Below, in pieces: positions 63,094 to 64,000 of a DNA stretch of 64,000 nt (positions are counted from its first letter, which is position 1; each line of letters opens with the position of its first letter). The position numbers and the translations under genes are program-made. The stretch spans positions 6,280,001 to 6,344,000 of the forward strand of contig NZ_CP048113.1 in the NCBI RefSeq assembly GCF_010093065.1, written 5' to 3'. This DNA comes from Chitinophaga agri. Lineage in GTDB: Bacteria; Bacteroidota; Bacteroidia; Chitinophagales; Chitinophagaceae. Under the pieces are notes generated by a model. That model saw nothing but the letters and a program-made list of their open reading frames with translations. It did no database searches and was not told where the DNA came from.

Positions 63094-64000
63094 CTATTCT
63101 ACGGTTACTGATTTCGCCAGATTTCTTGGTTTATCCACATCGAACCCTTTCAGTACACCTATATGATATGCAAGCAGCTGCATCGGAATAACAGATACGA
63201 TCGGTGCTACCAGTTCGTCAGACGCTGGAACTTCAATGATATCATCCGCCATGCCGCGAATGGTCTGATCACCTTCTGTTACTACCGCAATTACTTTTCC
63301 TTTTCGTGCTTTAATTTCCTGTATGTTGGAGACAACCTTTTCGTAATAGCTGTCACGTGTAGCGACAAAAACAACAGGTAGGTTTTCATCTACCAGTGCA
63401 ATCGGACCGTGTTTCATTTCGGCTGCCGGATAACCTTCCGCGTGGATGTAGGATATTTCTTTCAGCTTTAATGCGCCTTCCAGTGCTACCGGGAAGTTAT
63501 AACCACGTCCGAGGTAAAGGAAGTCACGGGCATCTTTATATTTATCAGCGATCTCTCTGATCTTATCATTTAATTTCAGGGCGGTTGCTACTTTTTCAGG
63601 AATAGCATCCAGCTCGTCGATCAGGTGCTGTAAGCGCTGCTGTGTGATGCTGCCTTTTTCCTGTGCGACCCTTAGTCCTATCATACACAGTACTGCGAGT
63701 TGGGCAGTGAATGCCTTCGTACTTGCCACACCTATTTCAGGACCAGCATGGGTATAAGCGCCGGCATGTGAGATACGTGCAATAGATGAACCTACTACGT
63801 TGCACACGCCAAGGATGATGGCGCCTTTTTCCTTCGCACTTTCAATGGCGACCAGGGTATCTGCAGTTTCGCCGGACTGTGACACTGCAATGATCACGTC
63901 ACCTTCACCTACCACCGGATTTCGGTAACGAAATTCGGAGGCATATTCTACTTCTACCGGGATGCGGCACAGTTCTTCGATCATATACTCGGCTACCAGT
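63094..64000 (-). CDS. glmS: Glucosamine-6-phosphate synthase, C-terminal part (partial)
   Basis: The 5' end lies beyond the window; the frame stays open to base 64000. The visible part is the isomerase half with two SIS domains: A-V-S-Q-S-G-E-T-A-D-T, E-I-G-V-A-S-T-K-A-F-T, Y-L-G-R-G-Y-N-F-P-V-A-L-E-G-A-L-K-L-K-E, and the ending D-K-P-R-N-L-A-K-S-V-T-V-E. GlmS makes glucosamine-6-phosphate from fructose-6-phosphate and glutamine, the first step of peptidoglycan and lipopolysaccharide amino-sugar synthesis. The glutaminase half is not in the window. Confidence 0.96.
   Translation of the reverse strand, partial: LVAEYMIEELCRIPVEVEYASEFRYRNPVVGEGDVIIAVSQSGETADTLVAIESAKEKGAIILGVCNVVGSSIARISHAGAYTHAGPEIGVASTKAFTAQLAVLCMIGLRVAQEKGSITQQRLQHLIDELDAIPEKVATALKLNDKIREIADKYKDARDFLYLGRGYNFPVALEGALKLKEISYIHAEGYPAAEMKHGPIALVDENLPVVFVATRDSYYEKVVSNIQEIKARKGKVIAVVTEGDQTIRGMADDIIEVPASDELVAPIVSVIPMQLLAYHIGVLKGFDVDKPRNLAKSVTVE

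Overview
The window looks like chromosomal DNA of a Bacteroidota bacterium, most likely Chitinophagaceae (Chitinophaga-like). The support is: families largely confined to that phylum (DUF2851, DUF4954, 6-bladed beta-propeller lipoproteins, TolC/HlyD/RND sets), almost no Shine-Dalgarno sequences, and repeated -7 boxes of the Bacteroidota form TAnnTTTG shortly upstream of start codons. No rRNA, tRNA, CRISPR array, transposase or phage gene was seen. The right edge cuts the gene glmS.

Layout. 0.3-3.3 kb: housekeeping run (DUF2520 oxidoreductase, KdsC-like phosphatase, UbiA-type prenyltransferase, Maf). 3.3-17.3 kb: the most unusual region. A LytTR regulator and a TolC protein on the minus strand diverge from a plus-strand run of eight genes: thioredoxin/DUF1573 lipoprotein, two small secreted Cys-rich proteins that each carry an apparently intact fungal-type cellulose-binding module (CBM1), a beta-propeller lipoprotein, a membrane-anchored CSAC thioredoxin-like protein, an HlyD-type adaptor and two different RND permeases. 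It reads as a dedicated envelope export and disulfide-handling system for the two small proteins. 17.4-20.2 kb: a SAM-I riboswitch controls a cystathionine gamma-synthase-like gene and homoserine dehydrogenase. 20.3-23.8 kb: DUF2851, an outer-membrane protein and lipA. 24.1-29.9 kb: a conventional TolC-HlyD-RND drug-efflux operon.

29.9-39.1 kb: anti-sigma-like protein, AsmA-family protein, TrmH-type RNA methyltransferase, NmrA-like reductase, and class Ia ribonucleotide reductase (nrdB-nrdA) with a long leader. 39.2-45.6 kb: ABC ATPase with membrane partner, DUF2314, a secreted Gfo/Idh/MocA oxidoreductase and two uncharacterised proteins. 45.8-51.4 kb: leucine operon leuC-(methyltransferase)-leuD-leuB-leuA, then a VanX-like dipeptidase. 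52.2-58.4 kb: genes for non-phosphorylative L-fucose use (FucP, dehydrogenase, mutarotase, lactonase, second dehydrogenase, FAH-family hydrolase); the fuconate dehydratase step is absent here. 58.4-64 kb: O-methyltransferase-like protein, an MbnP/MbnH-like pair (putative copper protein and di-heme enzyme), a DUF4954 beta-helix protein and partial glmS.

Convergent genes are often separated by strong symmetric terminators (29.9, 34.15, 51.4 and 58.4 kb). A family of AT-rich GGAATTA-type inverted repeats occurs at 1.06 and 54.83 kb.
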